This document shows, in pieces, positions 6,263 through 11,774 of a DNA stretch of 11,774 bases. The notes below the pieces were generated by a model that worked only from the letters and a program-made list of their open reading frames with translations, had not been told where the DNA came from and did no database searches. Each line of letters opens with the position of its first letter. Positions within the stretch are counted from its first letter, which is position 1. Origin of the DNA: Odoribacteraceae bacterium (lineage in GTDB: Bacteria; Bacteroidota; Bacteroidia; Bacteroidales; Marinifilaceae); NCBI GenBank assembly GCA_031267995.1, contig JAIRXZ010000216.1, positions 1-11,774 on the forward strand. Reading direction: 5' to 3'. A program made the position numbers and the translations under genes.

Positions 6263-8086
6263 TCAGAAGTTCTGCATGTTGTACAACCGGGAGTAGTGCC
6301 CGCCGGCGGCCAGCAGCTCCTCGTGTTTTCCCCGTTCGACGATGCGCCCCTCGTGAAAGACGCAGATCAGGTCGGCCGACCGGACGGTGGAGAGGCGGTG
6401 GGCAATCACGATGGAGGTGCGGTTGCGCATCAGTTTGTCGAGGGCGTCCTGGACGAGTTTTTCCGACTCCGTGTCCAGCGCCGACGTTGCCTCGTCGAGG
6501 ATCATGATGGGCGGGTTTTTCAGCACGGCGCGGGCGATGCTGAGGCGTTGGCGCTGGCCGCCACTGAGTTTGCCGCCGCGGTCGCCGATGGGGGTTTCGT
6601 AGCCATGTTCCGTCTGGAGGATGAAGTCGTGGGCATTGGCGATGCGCGCGGCCTGCTCGATCTCCTCGCGGGTGGCGTTTTCTTTCCCGAAGGCGATGTT
6701 GTTATATATGGTGTCGTTGAAGAGGATAGGGTCTTGATTCACGTTGCCGATCAGCTCCCAGAGGTCGGCAAAGGGCAGCTCCTTGATGTTGACGCCATCG
6801 ACGCGGATCTCGCCGGCGGTAACGTCGTAGAAACGCGGCAGGAGGTCGACAAAAGTGCTTTTCCCCGACCCCGACTGCCCGACGAGGGCGACGGTTATCC
6901 CCCTGGGAATGTGGAGCGACACCTCCTTCAGCACCGGCATCCCCTCCGTGTAGGCGAAGCTGACGCGGTCGTACTCGATAGCCCGGCTGAACCCCTCCAG
7001 CCGCGTGGGGCGCGAGGGTTCGCGGATCGACGACTCCGCGCGCAGGATTTCGTCCACGCGATCCATGGCCGCCAGCCCCTTGCGCACGCTGTAATAGGCG
7101 TTGGTGAGGTTCTTCGCCGGGTTGATGATCGTGTAAAAGAGGCCGATATAGGTGATGAACACCGGCCCCGTCAGGCTGCCGGAGCCGCTGATGATGAGGC
7201 TGCCGCCGTACCAGAGGATCACCACGATGATGGCCGTGCCGATAAACTCGCTCAGCGGGTGGGCGAGCGAGCGTCGCCGCATCAACCGGTTTTGCACGCG
7301 GCGGTAGGCCTCGTTTTCGCGGGCAAATTTCTCGTTCATGCGCCGCCCGGCGTTGAACGCCTTGATCACGCGCAGGCCGGAGAGGGTCTCCTCCATGAGC
7401 GAGAGGACGTCCCCCATCTTGTCCTGCCCGGCACGGGAATCGCGCTTCAAACTCTTGCCGATCCACCCGATCAAAAAGCCCATCAACGGGAAAAGCACGA
7501 GCACGAAAAGCGTTAACTCCCAACTCATAAACAGCATACCGGCCAGCGTCACCAGGATAATCAGCGGGCTTTGAAAGATCATCTCCAGCGAACTCATCAC
7601 GGAGACCTCCACCTCCTGCACGTCGCCCGTGGCCCGCGCGATGACGTCCCCCTTGCGCTCCTCCGAGAAAAAGGGCAGCGGCAGCGACACGATCTTCGCG
7701 TAAATATCGCGGCGGATATCCCGCACCACCCCGTTGCGGATGGAGATCATCTCGTAGGCAGCCAGATAGGCGAAGCCCGTCTTCAGCGCCGTGGCGATGA
7801 TGGCCACCAGCCCCACGAAAAGCAACGTGGCGCCGGCGCCGCGCGTTTCGTACACGCGGGAGACGTGGTAATTGAAGATTTGCTTGATACTCTGCACGTC
7901 CCACTCGAAGGGCACCCGCTCCGCCTGCACCGACCCGCCGCCAAAGAGCAGCTCCAGGATCGGGATCAGCATCGTGATGGCAAACACGCCAAAAAGAGCG
8001 TGCAGCAAATTAAAGAGCACGCTCCTGGCCAGGTGGAACTTGTAGGGGGGGATAAATCGCTTGAAAATCAGCCAAAGATCTCGCAT
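6263..8086 (-). CDS. MsbA-like ABC exporter, fused membrane and ATPase domains
   Basis: 607 residues, a half-transporter expected to work as a homodimer in the inner membrane. The N-terminal six-helix domain covers about 20-330, with a long loop after helix 1 (about 49-86), and includes the usual first coupling region (FFSEERKGDVIARATGDV, 139-156). The ATPase domain covers about 368-600: Walker A GQSGSGKST (403-411), Q-loop NQDPILF (450-456), signature LSGGQ (507-511), Walker B IMILDEATSALD (527-538), and H-loop His563 in IAHRLSTV. The family flips lipids or exports drugs and peptides; MsbA-type lipid A-core transport is the most likely role, but substrate cannot be settled from sequence. It starts 6 bp after purB and ends 3 bp before queF. 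Confidence 0.92.
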   Translation of the reverse strand: MRDLWLIFKRFIPPYKFHLARSVLFNLLHALFGVFAITMLIPILELLFGGGSVQAERVPFEWDVQSIKQIFNYHVSRVYETRGAGATLLFVGLVAIIATALKTGFAYLAAYEMISIRNGVVRDIRRDIYAKIVSLPLPFFSEERKGDVIARATGDVQEVEVSVMSSLEMIFQSPLIILVTLAGMLFMSWELTLFVLVLFPLMGFLIGWIGKSLKRDSRAGQDKMGDVLSLMEETLSGLRVIKAFNAGRRMNEKFARENEAYRRVQNRLMRRRSLAHPLSEFIGTAIIVVILWYGGSLIISGSGSLTGPVFITYIGLFYTIINPAKNLTNAYYSVRKGLAAMDRVDEILRAESSIREPSRPTRLEGFSRAIEYDRVSFAYTEGMPVLKEVSLHIPRGITVALVGQSGSGKSTFVDLLPRFYDVTAGEIRVDGVNIKELPFADLWELIGNVNQDPILFNDTIYNNIAFGKENATREEIEQAARIANAHDFILQTEHGYETPIGDRGGKLSGGQRQRLSIARAVLKNPPIMILDEATSALDTESEKLVQDALDKLMRNRTSIVIAHRLSTVRSADLICVFHEGRIVERGKHEELLAAGGHYSRLYNMQNF

Positions 8087-8092
8087 CGTCGT

Positions 8093-9430
8093 CTAAATAC
8101 CCGTGTAGTTTGACGGCGCGATACCCTTCAGCTCCTCCTTCAGCGCGTCGGGCGCGTCCAGGGCGTCGATAAACTCCGCGAGCGAGGCGCGCGTAACCCT
8201 GGAGTTCGTGCGCGTCAGCGCTTTCAGCGCCTCGTAGGGATTCGGGAAACCCTCGCGCCGCAGCACGGTCTGGATCCCCTCGGCCACCACCGCCCAGTTT
8301 TCCTCGAGGTCAAGCTCGATGGCCGGCTGGTGGACAATCAACTTTTCCAGCCCCTTGAGGGTAGATTTGAAAGCGATCACCGTGTGCGCCAGCGGCACGC
8401 CGACGTTGCGCAGCACGGTAGAATCGGTCAGGTCGCGTTGCAGGCGCGACACCGGCAGCTTGTTCGCCAAATGCTCCAGCAAAGCGTTGGCGATGCCGAT
8501 ATTCCCCTCGGAGTTCTCGAAATCAATGGGATTCACCTTGTGCGGCATGGCGGACGAGCCAACCTCCCCGGCCTTGATCCGCTGCTTGAAATAGCCCATC
8601 GACACGTAAGTCCACAGGTCGCGATTGAGGTCGAGCACGATCGTGTTCACCCGCCGCAGGTTATCGCAGATGGCCGCGAAGTTGTCATAATTAGAAATTT
8701 GCGTGGTATACTGCTCCCGTTCGATTTGCAACTTCTCCGTCAGGAACCGGTTGGCGAAAGCCACCCAATCCACGTCGGGATACGCCACCCGGTGGGCGTT
8801 AAAATTCCCCGTGGCGCCCCCGAACTTCCCGGAGCAGGCCACCTTTTTCAGCAGCTCCAGCTGGCGGCTCACGCGGTAGGCAAACACCTTCATCTCCTTC
8901 CCCAGTCGCGTGGGCGACGCCGGCTGCCCGTGCGTCCGCGCCAGCATCGGGATATCGCGCCACTCCTCGGCCAACCCCTCCAGGCGCGCCAGCAACTCGT
9001 TGACCAGCGGGTAATAAACCCCGTTCACCGCGTCGCGGAACGAGCAGGGGACGGCCGTGTTATTCACGTCCTGCGACGTCAGCCCGAAGTGGATAAACTC
9101 CTTGTAATCGGCCAGCCCCAGGGCGTCAAACCGCTCCTTGAGGAAATACTCCACCGCCTTCACGTCGTGATTGGTCGTCTGCTCGATCTTCTTCACCCGC
9201 CCGGCATCCGCCACCGTGAAATGCAGGTAAATATCCCGCAACTGGGGGATGGCCGACAACGGCAACCCCGCCAGCGGCGGCAACGGCAACTCGGCCAGCG
9301 CGATAAAATACTCCACCTCTACCATCACCCGGTAGCGGATCAACGCCCCCTCCGAAAAATAACGCGCCAACCGCGCCACCTTATCCCGGTAGCGCCCGTC
9401 AACGGGGGATATAGCTGAAAGTGCTTGCAT
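8093..9430 (-). CDS. purB: Adenylosuccinate lyase
   Basis: 445 residues, close to the E. coli-type enzyme. It acts twice in purine synthesis: it splits SAICAR to AICAR and fumarate, and adenylosuccinate to AMP and fumarate. The N-terminus MQALSAISPVDGRYRDKV is characteristic of this branch. Key motifs of the fumarase/aspartase superfamily are present: TSQDVNN (118-124), ARTHGQPASPT (164-174) with the catalytic His167, and the signature GSSAMPHKVNPID (291-303) carrying the catalytic Ser on the flexible loop. A homotetrameric cytoplasmic enzyme is expected. It is the first gene of a tight run with the exporter and queF, preceded by a possible promoter and by the terminator of the fur-like gene. 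Confidence 0.97.
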   Translation of the reverse strand: MQALSAISPVDGRYRDKVARLARYFSEGALIRYRVMVEVEYFIALAELPLPPLAGLPLSAIPQLRDIYLHFTVADAGRVKKIEQTTNHDVKAVEYFLKERFDALGLADYKEFIHFGLTSQDVNNTAVPCSFRDAVNGVYYPLVNELLARLEGLAEEWRDIPMLARTHGQPASPTRLGKEMKVFAYRVSRQLELLKKVACSGKFGGATGNFNAHRVAYPDVDWVAFANRFLTEKLQIEREQYTTQISNYDNFAAICDNLRRVNTIVLDLNRDLWTYVSMGYFKQRIKAGEVGSSAMPHKVNPIDFENSEGNIGIANALLEHLANKLPVSRLQRDLTDSTVLRNVGVPLAHTVIAFKSTLKGLEKLIVHQPAIELDLEENWAVVAEGIQTVLRREGFPNPYEALKALTRTNSRVTRASLAEFIDALDAPDALKEELKGIAPSNYTGI

Positions 9431-9451
9431 GATATTCGTTTTATGTTCTCG

Positions 9452-9459
9452 CGAATGTA
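9452..9459 (-). promoter_or_regulatory. Possible -7 box (TACATTCG) for purB
   Basis: On the minus strand TACATTCG differs from the Bacteroidota TAnnTTTG -7 consensus at one base. It lies 22 bp before the purB ATG and downstream of the preceding terminator, where a purB promoter is expected. No clear -33 TTTG is seen at the right distance. Confidence 0.4.
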
Positions 9460-9493
9460 AGCGATAAAAGCGGAAATCCCGCGAGGCGACGCC

Positions 9494-9517
9494 AAAAAAG
9501 GGGCTGCATCACCCCTT
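9494..9517 (-). terminator. Intrinsic terminator overlapping the fur-like stop codon
   Basis: On the minus strand AAGGGG (9517-9512), an 8-nt loop, then CCCCTT (9503-9498) followed at once by four more T residues. The TGA stop of the fur-like gene (9511-9509) lies inside the loop. It should end the two-gene transcript before purB. Confidence 0.6.
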
Positions 9518-9928
9518 CCCCGTCGAGCAGCGATCGCACAACCCCTTGAGCACGAAGTTCACCGCCTCCGGTCGGAACCCCGGCGGCAGCTGCACGGCCG
9601 GGATCGCCACCTCCTCCAGGCAGCACGTGCGCCCGCAGCGCCGACAGTGAAAATGAACGTGCAAATCGGACAGGCAACAACTGCAATCGCTGCCGCAGAC
9701 GGAATACTTGATGGATCCCGACCCGTCGTCGATGCTGTGGATCAACAGTTTTTCGTGAAACAGGCGGATCGTCCGCGAAAGCGTCGACTTGTCCACGCTC
9801 TCCAGCGCCTCCTCCATATCGGCCAGGCTAAACGCCTGCGGGTGACCCAGCATGGCGCGGAACACCAGCAGGCGCACGGCCGTCACGCGAATATCGCGCT
9901 CCTCCAGTCTCTTTTCGAGATCCTCCAT
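9509..9928 (-). CDS. Fur-family metal-dependent transcriptional repressor
   Basis: 139 residues, the size of Fur, Zur and PerR proteins. The N-terminal winged helix (about 1-72) has a recognition helix VDKSTLSRTIRLFHEKLLI (45-63), equivalent to the family's VYRTL-type helix. The C-terminal metal and dimerisation part has a His cluster HVHFHC (90-95) and two CxxC pairs, Cys95/Cys98 and Cys131/Cys134, the usual structural zinc site. Extra Cys residues precede it (Cys78, 82, 84, 85) and follow it (102, 103). It could sense zinc, iron or peroxide; the metal cannot be assigned. It begins 3 bp after the PLP enzyme stop, so the two are very probably co-transcribed. No classical Fur box was seen in the operon's upstream region. 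Confidence 0.9.
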   Translation of the reverse strand: MEDLEKRLEERDIRVTAVRLLVFRAMLGHPQAFSLADMEEALESVDKSTLSRTIRLFHEKLLIHSIDDGSGSIKYSVCGSDCSCCLSDLHVHFHCRRCGRTCCLEEVAIPAVQLPPGFRPEAVNFVLKGLCDRCSTGKG

Positions 9929-9931
9929 GCC

Positions 9932-11155
9932 TCAACCGATGGCGCGCGCCAGGTCAGCAAAAAGATCATCCGCCGCCTCCAGCCCCACCGACAGGCGGAT
10001 AGTCTCCTGGTGCACGTCCATTTGCCGCCGGGTATCCTCCGTGAAAGTGCCGAAGATCGTGCTCGCCGGGTGAATCGCCAGCGTCTTGTTATCAAACAGG
10101 TTCGTCGCCCTGCGGATCACCTGCAAGCGATTGATCAGGCGGAAGCAAGCCTCCCGCGACGCCAGGTCGAACGTGAACATCGCGCCCGGGAACTCCCCGA
10201 ACTGCGCCAACGACACGTCGTGACACGGGTGCCCCGGCAGTCCGGGATAATTGACCGACACCACCCCCTCCAGCCCCGCCACGCGCCCGGCCAGATCGCG
10301 GCACGTCCGGGTAGCGCGCTGGTACCGCAACTCCAGCGTTTCCAGACCGTTGATCTGCATCTGGGCGACATACGGCGTCATGCAGGCGCCCAGGTTGCGA
10401 TGAATCTCCCGCCGCACCTTCGCGGAAAAAGCGCTGACGGGAAACTGCCCCACCAGCGGGCGCAACTTCGCCGACTGCCGCCAGTCAAACGTATCGTGAT
10501 CAAGCAACAAGCCGCCCAGCGAGGTAGCCCCTCCCGAAATATACTTCGTCGACGACACCACCTCCACGTCCACGCCAAACTCCGCCGCGCGGAAAGCGGT
10601 AAACGGGATCACCGTCGTGTCCGCCACCAGCGGCGTCCCCGCGCGATGGCAAATCTCCGAAAGCGCCTTCAGGTCAACCACCTCCATCTGCGGGTTGGTA
10701 ATCACCTCCAGGAAAACGGCGCACGTGTTCTCGTCCACCAGCCGCTCCACCTCCGCCGGGTTGGTCAGGTCGCAAAACCTCGGCTCCACGCCAAACTCGG
10801 CCAGCGTGTAGGCGATGAGCGAGAAGGTATTACCAAACAGGTGCGGCGACGTCACGATGTTTCCCCCGGCGCGTCCCACGGCCACCAGCGCGTTGGCGAT
10901 AGCGGCCATCCCGGAGTTGAAGGAGATCACCTCGGCCGCGCCCGACGCCGCTTTCACGCGTTGTTCAAAGTATTGCACCGTCGGGTTGGTGATGCGCGAG
11001 TAGACGTGTTCGGGCGACTTCCCGGTGAATGCCAGCTCCATTTGTTCGGCCGTGTCAAACTCGTAGGCCACAGAGTGATACACCGGCATGTTGAGCGCCC
11101 CGTGCGGATCGGCCACCGGATAAGGCACGTGCAGTATTTCCGTTTCTGTTTTCAT
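9932..11155 (-). CDS. Cys/Met-metabolism PLP-dependent enzyme (O-acetylhomoserine sulfhydrylase / methionine gamma-lyase type)
   Basis: 407 residues. Family landmarks in order: YSRITNPT (52-59, phosphate-binding Tyr and Arg from the neighbour subunit), FNSGMAAIANAL (79-90), LFGNT (106-110), LEVITNPQM (149-157), the cofactor Asp179 in VADTT, and the Schiff-base lysine Lys204 in SSTKYISGG. The C-terminal domain has LPGHPCHD and NLFDNKTLAIHPAST. These fold-type I enzymes work as cytoplasmic tetramers in transsulfuration, sulfhydrylation or thiol release. Position 107 is Phe where gamma-lyases and cystathionine synthases normally have the stacking Tyr; to my knowledge Phe there is seen in homoserine-ester sulfhydrylases, which favours a sulfhydrylase role but does not prove it. 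It is the first gene of an operon with the fur-like repressor and has a good promoter. Confidence 0.85.
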   Translation of the reverse strand: MKTETEILHVPYPVADPHGALNMPVYHSVAYEFDTAEQMELAFTGKSPEHVYSRITNPTVQYFEQRVKAASGAAEVISFNSGMAAIANALVAVGRAGGNIVTSPHLFGNTFSLIAYTLAEFGVEPRFCDLTNPAEVERLVDENTCAVFLEVITNPQMEVVDLKALSEICHRAGTPLVADTTVIPFTAFRAAEFGVDVEVVSSTKYISGGATSLGGLLLDHDTFDWRQSAKLRPLVGQFPVSAFSAKVRREIHRNLGACMTPYVAQMQINGLETLELRYQRATRTCRDLAGRVAGLEGVVSVNYPGLPGHPCHDVSLAQFGEFPGAMFTFDLASREACFRLINRLQVIRRATNLFDNKTLAIHPASTIFGTFTEDTRRQMDVHQETIRLSVGLEAADDLFADLARAIG

Positions 11156-11178
11156 GATAATTTTTTTAAAGATGCCGG

Positions 11179-11186
11179 CAAAGTTA
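11179..11186 (-). promoter_or_regulatory. Bacteroidota-type promoter -7 box (TAACTTTG)
   Basis: On the minus strand TAACTTTG followed by C fits the TAnnTTTG(C) -7 consensus exactly, 23 bp before the ATG of the PLP enzyme. A T-rich stretch (GTTTTA, around 11205-11200) lies upstream, but a perfect -33 TTTG is not present. The short AT-rich leader (ATCTTTAAAAAAATTATC) has no Shine-Dalgarno sequence. Confidence 0.65.
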
Positions 11187-11299
11187 AAAGATTTTCCCGG
11201 TAAAACGCGCCCGGCGGGATTTTAAACGAGGACAGGGGACGAGAGGACGATTACAACGAGGGGTGATGACAACGAGGAGCATGCCGAAAGGGTACACAC

Positions 11300-11337
11300 G
11301 CGGGAAAGGGCGCACCCGCGTGTGCGCCCTTTCCCGC
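11300..11337. repeat. 16-bp perfect hairpin element
   Basis: GCGGGAAAGGGCGCAC (11300-11315) is the exact reverse complement of 11322-11337, with a 6-nt loop. Its left flank (11291-11312) is nearly the reverse complement of the right flank of the element at 11607 (11628-11648), so it belongs to the same repeat family. Confidence 0.9.
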
Positions 11338-11359
11338 CCAATGACAACACCGATAAATC

Positions 11360-11454
11360 TGTAGGGGCGAATAATTATTCGCCCTCACCACCTGTAAAGC
11401 AAACACGTCGCGGGCGCACACGCGGGGAAGGGCGAATAATTATTCGCCCCTACA
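11360..11454. repeat. Composite palindromic element 1 (AATAATTATT-core hairpins)
   Basis: It starts TGTAGGGGCG and ends CGCCCCTACA. Each end carries the same 20-bp perfect palindrome, GGGCGAATAATTATTCGCCC, at 11365-11384 and 11430-11449, so the element is an inverted repeat whose arms are hairpins themselves. The inner part contains GCACACGCGGGGAAGGGCG (11416-11434), the inverse of a module seen in the next two elements. Confidence 0.92.
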
Positions 11455-11480
11455 ACATTCTCCAACGATAACAATAACGC

Positions 11481-11580
11481 TGTAGGGGCGCACCTCCGTG
11501 TGCGCCCTTCCCCGCGTGTGCACCCCCGACGATAACGCCGGTAAACACATCGAGGGCGCACCCGCGGGTGCGCCCCTACA
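11481..11580. repeat. Composite palindromic element 2 (GCAC-core hairpins)
   Basis: Same TGTAGGGGCG / CGCCCCTACA ends. Left arm hairpin GGGCGCAC / GTGCGCCC (11486-11493 and 11500-11507); right arm a 22-bp perfect palindrome (11554-11575) containing GGGCGCACCCG. The left hairpin is followed by the module CGCCCTTCCCCGCGTGTG (11503-11520). Confidence 0.92.
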
Positions 11581-11606
11581 ACATACCACAACGATAACAA
11601 TAATGC

Positions 11607-11710
11607 TGTAGGGGCGACCCTTGCGGTCGCCCTTCCCGCGTGTGTACCCCGATACAATATTGGTATACACGTACGCGTCATCGCGGGCGACCGCAAGGGT
11701 CGCCCCTACA
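11607..11710. repeat. Composite palindromic element 3 (GACC-core hairpins)
   Basis: Same ends again. Arms are GGGCGACC / GGTCGCCC hairpins at 11612-11632 and 11685-11705, with loops that are reverse complements of each other (CTTGC, GCAAG). The module CGCCCTTCCCGCGTGTGTAC (11628-11647) follows the left hairpin. A 26-bp spacer before it (11581-11606) is 22/26 identical to the spacer before element 2 (11455-11480). Confidence 0.92.
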
Positions 11711-11740
11711 GCATACTCCAATAACCCTGGCTTCGACAAG

Positions 11741-11774
11741 CTCAGCCACCGCGGCTATTACGGTGGCTGAGCCT
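11741..11774. repeat. Hairpin repeat cut by the right window edge
   Basis: CTCAGCCACCG (11741-11751) pairs with CGGTGGCTGAG (11761-11771) around a 9-nt loop. The flank GGCTTCGACAAG just before it suggests a longer inverted repeat whose right arm would continue beyond 11774. Elements of the form TTCGACAAGCTCAG are, from general knowledge, widespread intergenic repeats in bacteria. Confidence 0.75.

Larger units (their letters stand above)
11156..11774. other. Repeat-rich non-coding region upstream of the PLP enzyme gene
   Basis: 619 bp without a credible gene. It contains the promoter near 11179, a purine-rich stretch with repeated AACGAG (about 11225-11280), and then a dense array of palindromic elements to the window edge. 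Two open frames of about 100 codons on the minus strand run through the palindromes; their product is low-complexity repeat and they are not called as genes. Confidence 0.8.

Noticed and set aside
6116..8113. Long plus-strand open frames over queF and the ABC exporter
   Set aside because: Fully antisense to genes with complete catalytic motifs; no domain seen in the translated products.
9647..11203. 518-codon open frame on the plus strand across the fur-like and PLP genes
   Set aside because: Antisense to two well-supported genes; its Arg/His/Gln-rich product shows no family motif.
11385..11739. Two open frames of about 100 codons on the minus strand in the right-end repeats
   Set aside because: Their sequence is only translated palindromic repeat; there is no independent start context or recognisable protein.
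11300..11774. CRISPR array
   Set aside because: The repeats are inverted composite elements with differing cores and near-identical spacers, not short identical direct repeats with unique spacers; no cas gene is present.

Overview
The window looks like a GC-rich member of the Bacteroidota, probably Bacteroidales; I do not claim a genus. The evidence is the gene order ECF sigma factor, FecR-type anti-sigma, SusC-type TonB-dependent receptor with an N-terminal STN signalling domain, together with a Bacteroidota-type -7 box (TAACTTTG) in front of one operon and few visible Shine-Dalgarno sequences. Every gene I accept is on the minus strand, so the window reads from right to left. No rRNA, tRNA or CRISPR array was recognised.

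Right part (11155 down to 5393): housekeeping genes in two likely transcription units. First is a PLP-dependent Cys/Met-metabolism enzyme followed 3 bp later by a Fur-family repressor, closed by an intrinsic terminator that overlaps the repressor stop codon. Then come purB (adenylosuccinate lyase), an MsbA-like exporter and long-form queF (queuosine biosynthesis), separated by only 6 and 3 bp.

Left part (5067 down to 1): a carbohydrate-use or signal-transduction locus. It has a secreted GH3 glycosidase, an ECF sigma factor, an unusual ORF built from 19 exact heptads, a FecR-type anti-sigma, and the start of a SusC-like transporter that runs off the left edge. In the known scheme, the STN domain of the transporter reports substrate binding to FecR in the inner membrane, which frees the sigma factor.

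Intergenic regions: 5068-5392 holds a cluster of small palindromes with one 22-bp perfect hairpin. 11156-11774 holds a promoter, then an array of related palindromic elements (three composite inverted repeats in tandem plus two further hairpins). The 21-bp array at 1736-2146 and the right-end array are the most unusual parts. I do not see a clear novel defence or mobile system; the best candidate for something undescribed is the heptad-repeat ORF between the sigma factor and its anti-sigma.
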